Under the pieces are notes generated by a model, which was not told the origin of the DNA, ran no database searches, and saw nothing but the letters and a program-made list of their open reading frames with translations. From Ligustrum vulgare (lineage: Eukaryota; Streptophyta; Magnoliopsida; Lamiales; Oleaceae), in assembly GCA_963555705.1 (NCBI GenBank), contig OY743179.1, positions 18,236,692 to 18,300,691 on the forward strand: a stretch of 64,000 bases of DNA, in the 5' to 3' direction. A program made the position numbers and the translations under genes. Of this stretch, positions 45,578-57,177 are shown piece by piece (position 1 is the stretch's first letter; every line of letters starts with the position of its first letter).

Positions 45578-45891
45578 CTCCCCTCGTCTCACGAAAATAG
45601 ACATGTTCTCATTTTCACACAGATTAAGAAATTGTAGTTAATATAGTTGAAATAATAAATTATTTATACTTCTTCAAATATACCTTTATGTTAATTTCAA
45701 AGACTCATTAATTCTTTCAAACTAAATGTCATTAATTAATTAAATTGATATTGAAATTAACTACCAATGTACATTAATTAGGGGTATATGAGGAAATGAA
45801 AAATTAAATGCATGATCAATATAGTAAGTGGTCTATCTTTGTAGGACGAATGAAAATAGTATACAAGTCTATCTTTGTGAGACGAAGTGAG
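45578..45891. mobile_element. Stowaway-like MITE (Tc1/mariner type)
   Basis: The ends CTCCCCTCGTCTCAC and, inverted, CTCACTTCGTCTCAC are flanked by TA (45576-45577, 45892-45893). They are followed inside by GAAAATAGAC / inverted CAAAGATAGAC. At 314 bp, non-coding, it matches the common plant CTCCCTCCGTCCCA family. Confidence 0.8.
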
Positions 45892-45893
45892 TA

Positions 45894-46489
45894 TGACATT
45901 ACAATAAAAGAGAGCTCGACTTCGTCCAAGGGCGGATCTGTGGCATGGCGAGACCCCGTAGTCGCTGTGCTGGATTCGCGTGAAAAAAATAATTTTTTGT
46001 CTTGTTAATTCTTTGTTACGCTACACAATCCAGCTTCCAAGCCAGGGCCGACCTTGGCATATAAGGCCACCACCTTGGGCCTCATGTTTCCCGGGGGCGG
46101 GGGGAGGTTCTCAAAAAAGAGGAAATTACACCTAAGCCTGTTTTTTAAGAATCAATTTCAAATATAAGATCAAACTTGTATATATTCAAAACTCAGGTGG
46201 TTATTATAAATTTCAATATTAATAATAAACATATTAATTATTAATCAAATTATATTATCACTAAACCAATCCAGCAAACCTAATTCTAATTGAAATATCC
46301 AAAACTCTCATCTCTCTCCCCTCCCATTATCTTTCACGTCAGTGGCCCCCGCCCCCAAAGTCCCAACCGGCAGCCATTAATGATCTCTTCCATTTCACTA
46401 CAATACCCAGACGCCCCCATTAACAACAGATTGATCCAGCTTTTTTCTCGGGTTCGTGGTCTAGTTCAAATCCTTCTCTCGTTTCGAAA
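45894..46489. other. Repeat scraps, no gene
   Basis: It contains a GGGCGGATCTGTGGCATGGC tract near 45930 and a GC-rich CCTTGGGCCTCATGTTTCCC tract near 46071, both resembling old MITE/SINE ends. The short frame 46290-46598 overlaps the next pseudogene in another frame and is not convincing. Confidence 0.4.
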
Positions 46490-46834
46490 ATGGAGGCAAT
46501 GGATCGACTTGTGTGCGTGCTTCACTACGACGTGTTGGCTATTAGGTCGAAAATCGATCAAGAAATCGAATAATTATCAGCCCTTCAAGCCGAAATGATC
46601 AACAGAGTTGATGTTGCAGATAACGACCTTATTGGGCTCGAGCACGAAATATATGACTTGAAAAAATCAATAGAGAAAATATATGATGAATCTGATAAGC
46701 TGTTGAATTGGATAAAAGTTTATGACAAAAATTGGGATAATATTGAGGATGCATTTGAATCTGCAGATAAGAAGTCAGAAATTCTTGTGGAATGCAAGGC
46801 AGTTGATTATGCCATGGAGGATTTGATATATTAG
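46490..46834 (+). pseudogene. ESCRT-I ELC/TSG101 (VPS23) C-terminal fragment
   Basis: A frame opening MEAMDRLVCVLHYDVLAIRS runs to a TAA near codon 30. It then continues in the same frame through EIYDLKKSIEKI (coiled coil), LLNWIKVYDKNWDNIEDAFE and VECKAVDYAMEDLIY. This matches the coiled-coil and steadiness-box end of plant ELC, which binds ubiquitinated cargo in ESCRT-I. The ubiquitin-binding UEV domain and the last residues are missing. No intron is visible. It is a broken partial copy; the mechanism of copying is unknown. Confidence 0.6.
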
Positions 46835-46854
46835 GCGGGTTGCTGGTTGCTCAG

Positions 46855-48867
46855 GCAACTGTGACAGTCCAATCAATGTGGTGGTGTGTTGGTTCGTCGA
46901 AGGTGATGGCAGTGATTATTCACAAGACCTAGATTTTTTATATTTGTGACCTGATTGAAAATTAATATTAATTTAAAAAATTGTTCATGTGATCTAAATA
47001 TAAATTCGATTTGTGACCTAATATTTTGACCGTTTGTGACTATAAAATAACTTGTGACTTAAAAAATGGTGATTGTGATCTTGAAAATGAAGATTGTAAG
47101 CTTGTGACTTAAAATATTTGCATATTGTGACCTGAGGATTTACAACACTGTGACTTCAATATTTATAATTAATAAAAAATTAATTAATTAATTTTAATTA
47201 TACCCTGATTTTTGAAATTATACAAATTTCATCTCAATTTTGAAAATTACATTTATAATCACCTTATTTATGTATTTTTCCTCTCAAAAAATGAAAAACT
47301 GGTCCAATATTTAGCCCATTCAAAAGTCTGTCTTTTTAGTTTAATTCTTCTCAATGGGGAAGCACTCAAGCAGCTAGAGGGAGGGAGCAGCCGACAGGAT
47401 CTAGGTTGAAAAGATTTGGTTTGGTTTGATTTGCTGTTGTAATTATTTATAGAATGTTTGGCAAAATAGTTTTTAAACATGTTTTTTATCACACAATTTC
47501 CTAAATTATTTTTTAATCACACATATTTTCTCTCTTCACTTTTCAGCCACACTTTTTACCTAGAAAACATAAAAAAAATATTTTTAAACAAAAAAATTTT
47601 AGCAAACAGAGGCTTATATACTGTATTTGTGGGTCTCTGGTGGATTATATGGAATCATTGGGGAAACTAAACCTTGAATTAGTATGTTTGTTACACAGTA
47701 TTTGAAATCAAGATTTTAGGTATTTTTCTTCTTAATTAACCAATGATGTTATGACCTGTAAGAATAAAATCTTAAATCCCTTCTACATAAAATAGCAAAT
47801 AAATTTACTGTTCAAAAAATATGTCCTATTCGTTTTCAGACTATGAGGCGAGGTTGTGGTTCCGTAATAGTAATAAATTTTTAATTTATCTGATGACATT
47901 GAAGAGGAAATTGTACAGTAAGGCGGTAAGAAAATATCTCTTCTAACGTTCTTTACACCGGAAAAACATTGCCTCCTCTGTTCATACATAATTCCTCTCT
48001 TCAACCGAGAAATTCTCTAACACAGTTTCCTCACTTCATCTTCGGGCGGTCATTCACTCATTGTTTATGCTACAACAAAACAAATCCATGAATTAACCAC
48101 TTCTCATTCTAAATCTTGTACTGTTCATTATCATCTAGACTTCTTTGCTTCCAACGTCCATCTAGAATTTCTTCCTCCTTCATTCGAGAGGCTTCGTCGC
48201 CTGGGATTTTCACTCAAAGGAACACCTTGGACAGAAGAATAACACAGGTACCCACAATCATTCATAGATTTAGTTTCCAATAGAAATGATTTTTGAGCTT
48301 AGTTAAATTCTGGATATTATTCATTGTTTCAGCGTGTGCATAGAGGAAAACAGGGGCTGCGTGATAATTAATTTCCGTCTTCTTCGCTTTCAATTGCTTT
48401 GAGAGGCTTCATCCGCTAGAGTTTCATTTGTCGAAAAGGTTTATTTTCTAAATTTTGTTTGTATAATGAAATGAAAGAGTTAGAGGAATATGCTCTCGCA
48501 ATTTTGTATCTTTCCTTAAGATTATGATGTTTTGAGTAGAAATTTATTCTGATCCCATTTGCGAGATGCATGGGTCTTATGTAGTGCATCTTTATCACCT
48601 CACATTATTTCTGGGTGCATAGAATCTATATAATATTACTCTCTTTATGATGTAAATGTGCGACTCAAACAATATCCCATAACTTAATAATATTTCAATT
48701 GTTTCCTTAAATTTGTGTCTGCTTATAATAGGTATCTCGGTTGTTGGAGCTTTTTTTTTGCTTGTGAGGAGGACCCTTACGTCAAATTGATGAATAGGGA
48801 TTATTAATACTTTTTTCCATTTTATTCCCGCTTATAATTTATTTATAACGGACACGCCTCCTGTAAA
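46855..48867. other. GTGAC-family repeat, MITE-like DNA and unassigned sequence
   Basis: 46860-47165 repeats TGTGACCT and TGTGACTT-type words every 20-40 bases. 47440-47620 resembles a hairpin-poor MITE remnant. 47930-48420 is less AT-rich and has plausible splice-like junctions (AACACAG|GTACCC near 48247), but no frame long enough to name a gene. A non-coding or leader exon is possible. Confidence 0.4.
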
Positions 48868-50612
48868 TCTCTATATTTACTATAAATAGATCATCCGATG
48901 CACGACATATATTTAGAGAAAAATAGAGACGTAACCAGAATTTCGAGTTCAACCCGCCGCCACTAGGTAGATATAAATCCTCCAACCCTAAGAAGAGTGT
49001 CATCGTAATTAGCATTTTTGACTTATTATTTCAGCTAAGTGATTATTGTTTTCATGATTGCCATTTGATATTTTATATGGGGATGATTTTGTTAATGAGA
49101 CTAGATTTATGCAATTGTACAAGGTTTTATTTTTTCTCAGGTTCCCTGAAGTTGCATTGAGATACACATATGTCGTCAACTAACTTAGAAGGTATTACGT
49201 TCCATCAGTAACATAATTCATCATTATGTGTTTGTTACAATATTTAATTTGTATATATTTGTATGTTATATATAATATAATATTACATTTATGTATTCCA
49301 TTTATATAATAATTTCATATTTCACATATTAGAACTTCAAAACGTATAAATTAAGTTTGGCATTTGAATTATAATTACTCCTACATTTTCATATCAGCTA
49401 AAAACTGTTCATCTGACGAAGAAATTAATAATTTGCACCATGTGAAAATATAAGCAAACATGTTGATGTTGATGAGACATACGCCCAACATGTTAAGCAA
49501 TCAGGTAGGGAAAGAAAACGGGTTTACCTATTGCGATGTTGTACAAGTAATTCACAACCTGTTAAGAAATGCCATTGCACCATGAAGTCTACAGGTACTA
49601 ACAATATAGTTTTTTACTATTTCATTTAAAATTGAGAAATTATTTTTTCCCAATTGACATATTTTGGCTAAGATAATTATATTGTTATTGTTGTACTGAA
49701 CGATAACATCTCCATTATTCTTTTCATTATGAATAAATACAGGTTCTACCTGCTCAACAAGCGTTAACATTGTGAAACACAATATATCTTCACGGGTTGA
49801 AAAGAGAGGAAAAAAAAACAATGGTATCAAGTATACCTATATGTCCTTATAAATTGCCGTCCCCTATACATTGCATCCACTGTAATGCAAAAAAAATTCA
49901 CAGAGAAAGCAAGGGTTCTTGCTGTTCTTTCGGGAAGATTAAATTGCAAGCACACTGTACACCTAATGCATTATTTGAATTATTCACATCATCTTCTGTT
50001 GAGTCATCTCACTTTAGAACCGTTGTCAGAACATATAACAATCATTTTGCTTTCACATCTTTCGGTGTAAAATATGATAAAAATTTATGTAAATCGAATA
50101 AAGGAATTTACACATTTAGAGTACAAGGATAAGTACATCATTATATTAACTAACTATTAACTAACATTGATGACAAACTTTCATACTTGCAATTATATTT
50201 TTACAATACTGAGTATGAACTTCACAATCGCCTTCAGAACTCAGATAAATTGGTCGAAGCAATTGTAATTGAACTTATGGAAATTCTGTGCCAAAATCCA
50301 TATTCAATATTTTTTAGATCATTAAATATTAAAAAAAATTTGCAAAATCACAAACTTCAAATTACATGCCATCCAAGTCTTGATCAACGTGTTTATAATG
50401 TTCCTTCTACTTCTCAAGTTGCTGGAATTTGGGTTGAAGATGATCCTGCTGTAGATGTTAGACCTCGTGATATTTGTATTTACGGACACACTGATGATTG
50501 TCATAAAGTTCAATATTATTACGGTTGTTATGATCCTTTACAGTATCCATTGTTGTTCCCACACGGCAAGCCCGAGTATGCATGAAGGAATTGAACGCAG
50601 TAACAATATTGG
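48868..50612 (+). mobile_element. Decayed Helitron, 5' part
   Basis: The left tip TCTCTATATTTACTATAAAT follows an A, as Helitron 5' ends do. About 300 bases on, ATGTCGTCAACTAAC with a possible donor near 49192 could be a first exon. The coding remnant of the Rep/helicase protein starts near 49797. No 3' hairpin with a CTRR end is seen; the element merges into GGTGGT-rich repeat DNA at about 50612, so its 3' part is lost. Confidence 0.6.
49797..50612 (+). pseudogene. Helitron Rep/helicase N-terminal region (broken)
   Basis: The frame at 49797-50132 contains CIHCNAKKIHRESKG, CCSFGKIKL, ELFTSSS and RTYNNHFAFTSFGVKYDK. It stops after GIYTFRVQG and continues in the same frame, past a second stop, at 50187-50585 with YLQLYFYNTEYELHNRL, LDQRVYNVPSTSQVAGIWVE and YYYGCYDPLQYPLLFPHG. 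These are hallmarks of the N-terminal part of plant Helitron helicase-like proteins. A further shift near 50580 moves HEGIERSNN to another frame. The Rep HUH motif and the PIF1-like helicase, which lie further on in a complete protein, are absent. Confidence 0.82.
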
Positions 50613-51545
50613 TACTCAACACACTGGTGATGTGGTGGTTGTGGGTGGTGGTTGAAGCAATAGTGCTGACCGGTGATAGGTGGTGATGTGGTGGAAGCAG
50701 TGGTGTAGCAGCAACACTTTTTTTTTGCTTCCCTTTTGTTAAGGTGGTTGTGGTGGTGTAGATGGTGGCCATAGTTGTGGTGGTGGTGGAAAAGGTAGTG
50801 ATTTTCGACGGTGGCAGTCGTGTTAGTGATAGTGTGATCAGTAAATATGTAATTTGTGACTAATAAATAGTGTTGATGGTTGAAATACAAGTATTCCGAG
50901 TCAGCAAAGAAATATGTGAGTGTTAGCTATGTAACACAAAATTGAATGTGAAAGTGGTGGATCTCAGATCGTGCGAATGATTTGGAATCCACGTATGATT
51001 TCTTATATATAGTATTGGCTTTGAATAGCCAAAATTTGAATCCTTTTATGAGCTACCCTCTCCTATATTTATATGGAGAAAGGAGTGAGCTGATTTATTA
51101 CAACACCTGAATATCTGACATTAGTATATAATTGAACTACTTGAGTTCTTACAAAGTACAAAGCAGTTGACTTTTAATTAACATAACTACCTTTGTGTCT
51201 GAATAACAAAATTAACCTCCATCCGGTAAAGTAGTTATAACCTCGTTCAATCTTCATGAGCCAATGCGTGACATGATCATTAGATTGGTACTTGTCTTAA
51301 GGTCTCGATCTTTCGACCATGGAAAGTGGTTCTTGGTAATTGTCCGAATCAGTTCGGAGCACTTAAATTTTTCTAGATAATCTGACCTCTCTAAATACGG
51401 CATTTCATATCAAACATCGCTGTTTCATTATCCTAATCGTATTGCTCATCAACAAATAGTATGTGACCAATTAATTAGTAAATTGTGAAAAAAAATAAGT
51501 CGTAACTAGTTATTTTATAATTTGTGACCAATAAAGAAGATGTGA
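50613..51545. repeat. GGTGGT-rich tract and GTGAC-family repeats
   Basis: 50620-50820 is a degenerate GGTGGT/GATGGTGG tract giving long spurious frames on the opposite strand. It is followed by GTGAC-type units (50835-50865 and 51460-51545). The same two components occur together, inverted, at 32.2-33.0 kb. The stretch between is undefined. Confidence 0.6.
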
Positions 51546-51548
51546 CTT

Positions 51549-52573
51549 AGGCCCTGTTTGATAACCATGGATTTTCCATGGAAAATGTGTTTTCCACCAT
51601 ATTTTTTGACTTCTGGCCTATTTGATAGTCAATATATTCTTTCGAAAATGTTTCCCCCCTTCCAATCAAATCAATGTATTTTCCATGCAAATGAGGAATT
51701 GGTTTCCCATGCATTTGGTAGGAATTGGTTTTCCCCCTTAGGTGGAAAATAACTTTCGCCTTGTTTAATCCTTTTAATTGTTGTTAATTGACTTATTTTT
51801 CTCTAAATATTAACATTATTACTATTCAGTACAAATGTGTGAATTTCTTTTTTCTAAAATAATTTGATTAAAATGGCAATATTTTGCTTTATTTTTCATG
51901 AAAAACAATGTCAATCAAACAACAAAACTTTAAGGTCGCGTTTGATAGCGATTGTGGACTTTGGGTGGAAAGAAAATGAATTCCTGGGAATTGGAAGTTA
52001 ATGTATTTGATTGGTTTAACTTTCTAGGTGGAAAAAGTAAGAAATTTTTCAATTTTTTTTGTTTGATTGACATTATTTTTCATGACAAATAAAACAAAAT
52101 TTAGCTATTTTAATCAAAACAAATATTTTATTTTATTTATTTTTTTACGCATTTGTACTTGATAATAATAATGTTAATTTTTGGGAAAAAAATAAATCAA
52201 TTTACAACAACAAAAATGATCAAACTTGACGAAAATAGTTAAAAGTTTTACCTGGAAAATAAATTCTACTAGTTAGATGAGAAAAACAATTCATCAATTA
52301 GAAGGAACAATCGCGAGTAGAGGAAAAAGAAGGAAATAGAGTTGCCAAGAAAATTTTGCATTTCAGACATTAAAAGATGGAAAAAAGGTGGAAAAATTTT
52401 CAATTCCATGAAAAAAAGTGGGCTTTCAAACATACCTAAAAATTCTTCACATTTTTCACCTAAAAAATTAAATCAATCAAACACATTAAAGTTTCAATTC
52501 TTAGGAACTCAATTTCCTGAAATTCGTTTTTTCTCTACCCAAATTCCACTTTCGCTATCAAACAGACACTTAT
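51549..52573. mobile_element. Adjacent Tourist-like MITEs
   Basis: The first begins TTA|GGCCCTGTTTGATAACC near 51547. The second begins TTA|AGGTCGCGTTTGATAGCG near 51931 and ends near 52572 with the inverse of GTGTCTGTTTGATAGCGAAA followed by TTA. Both carry inner GGAAA-type repeats. Apparent frames at 51558 and 52342 are MITE sequence. The second is better defined than the first. Confidence 0.6.
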
Positions 52574-53304
52574 AGTATTTGTGATATGTTAATGTGACCG
52601 AATAAGTCGTGATCAAATGATATTATAATATGTGATAAAAAATAAGTAACATTTGTGATTTATGACCAATTAATAAATTGTGATCGGTTAACTTTACTTG
52701 TGACATATAAATTTGTAATATGTGACTGAAAAATAAGCCGTGGTAAAAAATTCTATAATATGTGACTGAGATGACTAAGGCTCTGTTTGACGGTTGAAAT
52801 AAATGAAATTTGATTTATAATGTATATTCTTTGAGTTTTCTAGGTAAGATTGTGATTAAAAATTGGAGAGAGAAAATATGTGTGGTTAAAAAATAGTTAG
52901 AAAAATTATGTCAATTATAATTTGAAATTATAATGGTTACTGAACACAGACTAAATAATAAATTATGTTCGGTTAACTTGATAAACTGTAACATAAAAAT
53001 AAGTTGTGACCCATAAATTTGTAATATGGGACCGAATAATAAGTCATGACCAAATAATTTTATAATGTGTGATCAAGAAATAAGTCGTGATCAATTAATA
53101 TTTTGATAAAAAGAGTCTTCTAAATTTTGATTTTTGATTGTGACCATAATTTGTTTGTTAGTGTGATCTAATTCTATTTAATGAATAAAATATTTGTTAC
53201 TATTTATTTTTAATTAAAAAATATAATTAAAACCAGAATTTAGATCTTTTAAATATTTTTTCTACTTTGAAATTTATATTTTTAATCCCTTATTTATGTA
53301 TCAT
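52574..53304. repeat. GTGAC-family tandem repeats with an inserted small MITE
   Basis: Degenerate 35-40-bp units with AATAAGTCGTGA(T/C)CAAAT and TATAATATGTGAC words run through about 52580-52780 and 52970-53170. Between them, about 52783-52950, a MITE has ends GGCTCTGTTTGACGGTT and inverted GTCTGTGTTCAGTAACC next to TAA. Confidence 0.6.
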
Positions 53305-54130
53305 TCCCATAAATATTTCTATCACCTGACAGGAAACTAGCAAGGAAGAAGCGACCGTTTAGGTTGAATTGGCACCATTGGACTGCCAGCCAAGTCCAAG
53401 TAATACTCCTCAAGGAAGGGAAGGGCTCTTAGAACAAAATCTCCAGCGGTCAAATAACCCTGCGATTGACTTGTTGACCACTTCCATTCCAAAACTGTCC
53501 GACCTCGTCTTGCCCAGCTATTTATTTGCTATCTTGACCCAAATTGAAACCATTACACCATCTTCAAACAAGCATTGAAAAGTCAATAATTTTTGGAAAT
53601 ATTTTAAAATGCATAATAATGCGTTTAATTGGATCGAGCATCAAACATTACAAGTATGTGCGTGCCAATGCAAAACATAAACTGGATTATGTATTTTTTT
53701 TAAAATTTTTAATATATTTTAAATAGAGAAAATTGCACCTCGTCTTACCTTTTTGATTTGCATTAACAAAAAAATGTCGCTTTTTAATAATAATATCGAT
53801 CGAATTATCACGCCGTGATACTCAATATACGAGACGTTTTGAAAATGGATTGAGCATGTACTTGCATTTTAGAACACTATTTGAAATGGACAAACGAAAC
53901 GTTCTTAAATTTTAAGAAAAATGAATTTGGTGATCGAAAATGTGATCGAATGAGTGTGAGCCATTGATCTCGATGTTGACGCGATGAATAATTAAGTGAA
54001 TTATTGACAAAAATGTGTAGATGTAAAACTTTCGATCAAAAATTCGGACATCGTGGCACAGTTGAAATTTGAATGCACTAGATAAAGAAAATTGTATATT
54101 TTTAATGTGATGAACATTTTTTTATTGCAA
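53305..54130. repeat. Upstream copy of a segmental duplication
   Basis: 53325-53600 closely resembles 63585-63910 (shared ACAGGAAAC(T/C)AGCAAGGAAG, AGGGCTCTTAGA, TTGACCCAAATTGAAA and CATTGAAAAGTCAATAAT). Further shared words, GGACGAACGAAAC-like and CACTAGATAAAGAAAA, lie near 53890 and 54070, with material present here that is missing from the other copy. The tract leads up to the promoter of the small gene at 54366. Confidence 0.75.
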
Positions 54131-54250
54131 TCAAATAATAATTATTATTTATGAAAAATTCAAGAGGAGGATATACCTGGAAACCGTTGTAAACGCGCCG
54201 ACAGGTTGAATCAATCAATTCCCACACTCTTTCTATATTCCCAACCCCCA

Positions 54251-54260
54251 CCTATAAATA
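54251..54260 (+). promoter_or_regulatory. TATA box of the small gene
   Basis: CCTATAAATA lies 106 bases before the ATG, followed by a C/T-rich stretch (CTTCCTTCTTCCCTCCCTC), a typical plant core promoter with a pyrimidine patch near the start site. Confidence 0.7.
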
Positions 54261-54365
54261 CCTTTCTTCCTTCTTCCCTCCCTCTTATTCTATTCTACAA
54301 AAACAGCAAATTAATTCTCAAAAAACCCCATTCGCAGTAAAATTTGTGTTCTTGGAAGTTGAACG

Positions 54366-54623
54366 ATGTTGACATCAATTTTTAGTTGTTTTGATGCATA
54401 CTTTGCCGAGTCTTTGGGCCACAAACTTGGCGTTTCTTTGTGTCCTCTCAATGAAGATGTGCAGCAGAAACAGTCTACCAAAATTGATGGGGTGATGAAG
54501 GCCAAACAAGAGAATAATTCTTCGCAAGAATCCAAGAAATTGGAAGATCATCACCAAAGGAAGCCCAGATTCGCACCTGAATTCGATGGCCTTCACTGTT
54601 TTGAGACCGTTATTGGTTCTTAA
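54366..54623 (+). CDS. Small uncharacterised plant protein, 85 aa
   Basis: The single-exon frame opens MLTSIFSCFDAYFAESLG, has a Lys/Gln/Ser-rich variable middle and ends with KPRFAPEFDGLHCFETVIGS. The short N-terminal block and the C-terminal PRFAPE(F/L)DG-x-x-CFET block resemble a family of small plant proteins that I recall without a firm function. There is no signal peptide or membrane segment. A TATA box and pyrimidine patch upstream, and an AT-rich 3' end with ATCAATACAA near 54680, support a real transcript. It is the only convincing host gene between the Helitron and the viral insertion. Confidence 0.65.
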   Translation: MLTSIFSCFDAYFAESLGHKLGVSLCPLNEDVQQKQSTKIDGVMKAKQENNSSQESKKLEDHHQRKPRFAPEFDGLHCFETVIGS

Positions 54624-55094
54624 TTTCCCCCCTTTATTTTTCTTGATGATGTGTTGTAATATCCAATTTTTTGGTGTATAATCAATACAACATTCTTTAT
54701 TCTTGATGAATTGAAATTTGCCATTTTAATTTTTAAGTTTCTGTTACTTTTAATTAAATGAAACGTGATGTAAGATTTGGTGAGAATCTGAATCTTCAAA
54801 GGATTACAATTTTTGGGCACAATTTATGAATGAATCGATCAAGATTCATATTACAGTTAATCAGATGAAAATGAGAGAAGTAACCTTTTGTGATTTGTAA
54901 ATCACCTCATTTTGGTATAATAGAAAACATATTTTTTTTTAACAAAAATAACCTGAAGGGGTTTATTCCATATAGATTTTAAAAAATATTTAAAGACTTT
55001 TTAAAAGGGGTTTTAGTTAAATGAGTTTCGTAGGCAACAAGTTTAGTAAAATAGACCTCTTTGTTAAAATGTCAAAATTATCCTTAATGAAAAG
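54624..55094. other. Downstream region of the small gene and virus-host junction
   Basis: It contains the gene's 3' UTR and AT-rich DNA without frames. The last viral frame on the minus strand ends near 55130, so the junction lies at about 55090-55130. No repeat marks it. Confidence 0.5.
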
Positions 55095-55129
55095 AATTGT
55101 TTAATTTACAAGATATATCTCCGAACTTA

Positions 55130-55537
55130 GTCAGGTTGATTTAATTCAGTACTTCTGGTTATATTTATATTTTTTAATCTTTTAAATTCTTCTAAAAATG
55201 TTCTATATTGTAATAATTTTTCAAAAGATTTAGGATGATCTTTTTTAATTATATATCCTAACGTTATTCCTTCTGAAAATTCATTTTCTATATCTTCGTA
55301 TTCTTCTATAATTTTATGAACCGTACATATATTTTTTGCTGTTTCGACAGAATTAAATTATATTCTATTTAGGATAGCATAATCAATATCTTTGTATATC
55401 TCTTTTAGTTTAGATTGTTCAACAGATTGTATATTTTTAGATTTTTCAACGATAGTTAATAAAAATGAAATTTCTTTATTATTTAAATATAGTTTATGAT
55501 CACGGTTATTAGACGTTGATGTTTGTGAAGTATTCAT
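55130..55537 (-). pseudogene. EPRV small ORF d (unknown)
   Basis: The ATG at 55537 follows the preceding stop by three bases. The frame opens MNTSQTSTSNNRDHKLYL and is Glu/Lys/Ile-rich with a predicted coiled-coil character. One stop interrupts it near 55360, after which the frame continues to about 55130. No family is recognised. Position suggests a counterpart of caulimovirid virion-associated or transmission proteins, which is inference. Confidence 0.5.
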
Positions 55538-55540
55538 AGA

Positions 55541-55762
55541 TTATTGAGTTGGTAAATTATTATACAAGATTTTCTGGTATAAGTCTATTCTTTGATCTAG
55601 TAAAATATAATAATCTGCAATATATTGTTCATATTTTTCTAAAAGTTTATTATATTCTTCACAAGATATGTTTTCATTTTTCATTTGATGTTTAATATCT
55701 TCCATTTTATCTTTCAATTTTTCTAAAAGATTATCTAGTCCTTCTATTGTATATCCTGACAT
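55541..55762 (-). CDS. EPRV small ORF c, 73 aa, coiled coil
   Basis: It opens MSGYTIEGLDNLLEKLKD and contains EYNKLLEKYEQYIADYYILL, with heptad-like Leu/Ile spacing. Its ATG directly follows the stop of ORF b (TAAATG). It is paralogous to ORF b: the GYTIEGLDNLL and QYI(A/I)DY blocks recur there. This is the one short viral frame without an obvious lesion. Function unknown. Confidence 0.6.
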   Translation of the reverse strand: MSGYTIEGLDNLLEKLKDKMEDIKHQMKNENISCEEYNKLLEKYEQYIADYYILLDQRIDLYQKILYNNLPTQ

Positions 55763-55985
55763 TTAAGTTTGGACTATATTTGTTACTATTTTATCTTCTA
55801 AATCTATTTTAAGCTGTAATATATCAGAATAATCTATAATGTATTGATCATGGTTTTCTAAAAGTATATAATATTGTTCAGATGATTCATCCATATCTAT
55901 TAATTGAGATATAATGTTATCTATTTTTTCTATTATCCTATCTAACAAATTGTCTAATCCTTCAATAGTATATATATCCAGGCAT
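55763..55985 (-). pseudogene. EPRV small ORF b, paralogue of ORF c
   Basis: The likely original ATG lies near 55985. An AT-repeat length change within the first codons shifts the frame, leaving an open part from 55948. The body shows LDRIIEKIDNIISQL and ENHDQYIIDYSDILQLKI, aligned with ORF c along most of its length. It ends TAA immediately before ORF c. Confidence 0.6.
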
Positions 55986-56029
55986 TATAAATACAAAAAT
56001 AAATAATTTATAAAGTTTCAAGTAATTTT

Positions 56030-56212
56030 TCAAACTCTATCAGTGTTTTGGGAATTGATAATATCTATATCAGCCATAATATCTATACTTGGTTCAAATA
56101 GTATATTATATTTTGAAATAATTTTCTTTCTCTTTTCTAATTTATCAATTATATCTTGAATATCTTGTATCATTATAGATCTTACAGTACCTCTAGCAAA
56201 GTTTTCTATCAA
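56030..56212 (-). pseudogene. EPRV small ORF a (unknown)
   Basis: The open frame begins MIENFARGTVRSIMIQDIQD and is predicted helical. Sequence upstream to about 56390 is partly open in one frame (Lys-rich) but without an intact start. It lies after the leader in the viral order. No family recognised. Confidence 0.4.
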
Positions 56213-56399
56213 ATTTTCTTTAAAACTTTTTAATATCTCTTGTGATGCGTAGAGTTGCTCTTGGTATCCTATTTTATCAATTTCATTCTCATATTCAATA
56301 CCTTTTTTACTTTTGATATTCTTTTTAACTTTATATGGACCTCTTTTAGTTCTGGGCTTTTTATGATATAATTGCTTTCATTCATGATATTAAGATTTT

Positions 56400-57155
56400 A
56401 AAAAACTGGGAAAGAAAGATTCATTTCTTCCATCACTGTCATAATCATTATCACTACTAAACACATATCCTAAATATAATTCATTATTCATTTCAATATT
56501 ATTACTATCAAGCCAAAAATAAATAACTGATTTTGTAATTTCTAATCATAATATTCTTTTTAATGTCGGAAAGATAACTAACAAACATGGCATGTAAACA
56601 TGATATAACTTTTTTATTTCATTATTGGGTCAAGTAAACTATTTATGCATGAATAAATGTTCAATTATGCTATGGTATTCATCATTATAAGGACTGTTTT
56701 GATAATTAAACTTAATAATCCTGAATTCTATCATGTTAAAAGCTCTTCTTCCTCCTAATTCCGTAAAGATAGATATATTAAAAATACTAACCTCTTTTCC
56801 TGTTCTCAGTATCTTTGCATTTTCCCCTTATTAGTGACCTTCAGGCTTATAGGTTTCTGCTCCACACCCTTCGATGGCTTCCTGCCTTCACAGGTTATTA
56901 GCTAAACCTGGATGCCTTCACTGTATAACTTTTTATATAGAAAATATTTTAGGACAGAGTGTAGGGAGTTTTCTTAATAATATATCTTCTTTTGGAGATA
57001 GGATTGAGAAGACAAAAATTTAGAGAGTCATCATATTCTTATAAATCGATTGGAATTATATTGATAATATGAAGATTGATACAAGGCTGGTATGGGAATT
57101 TCTCAAAGACAGAAAACTTCTTAGCTTTCTCACAAACTGAGTGCTCAAGTGAGTT
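56400..57155 (-). other. EPRV leader region
   Basis: Non-coding on the minus strand downstream of the promoter, with short GC-richer stretches near 56840-56930 that could fold. A tRNA-Met-type primer site (TGGTATCAGAGC), expected in this family, was not seen; it may be lost or diverged. Confidence 0.45.
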
Positions 57156-57177
57156 CTGCCTTTTCCTAACCAGGAGA

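Noticed and set aside
50458..50890. Long His/Thr-rich frames on the minus strand
   Set aside because: They come from the GGTGGT-type low-complexity tract and the reverse of Helitron coding.
51558..52575. Frames of 64 and 77 aa
   Set aside because: Both lie within MITE sequence with GTTTGATA ends.
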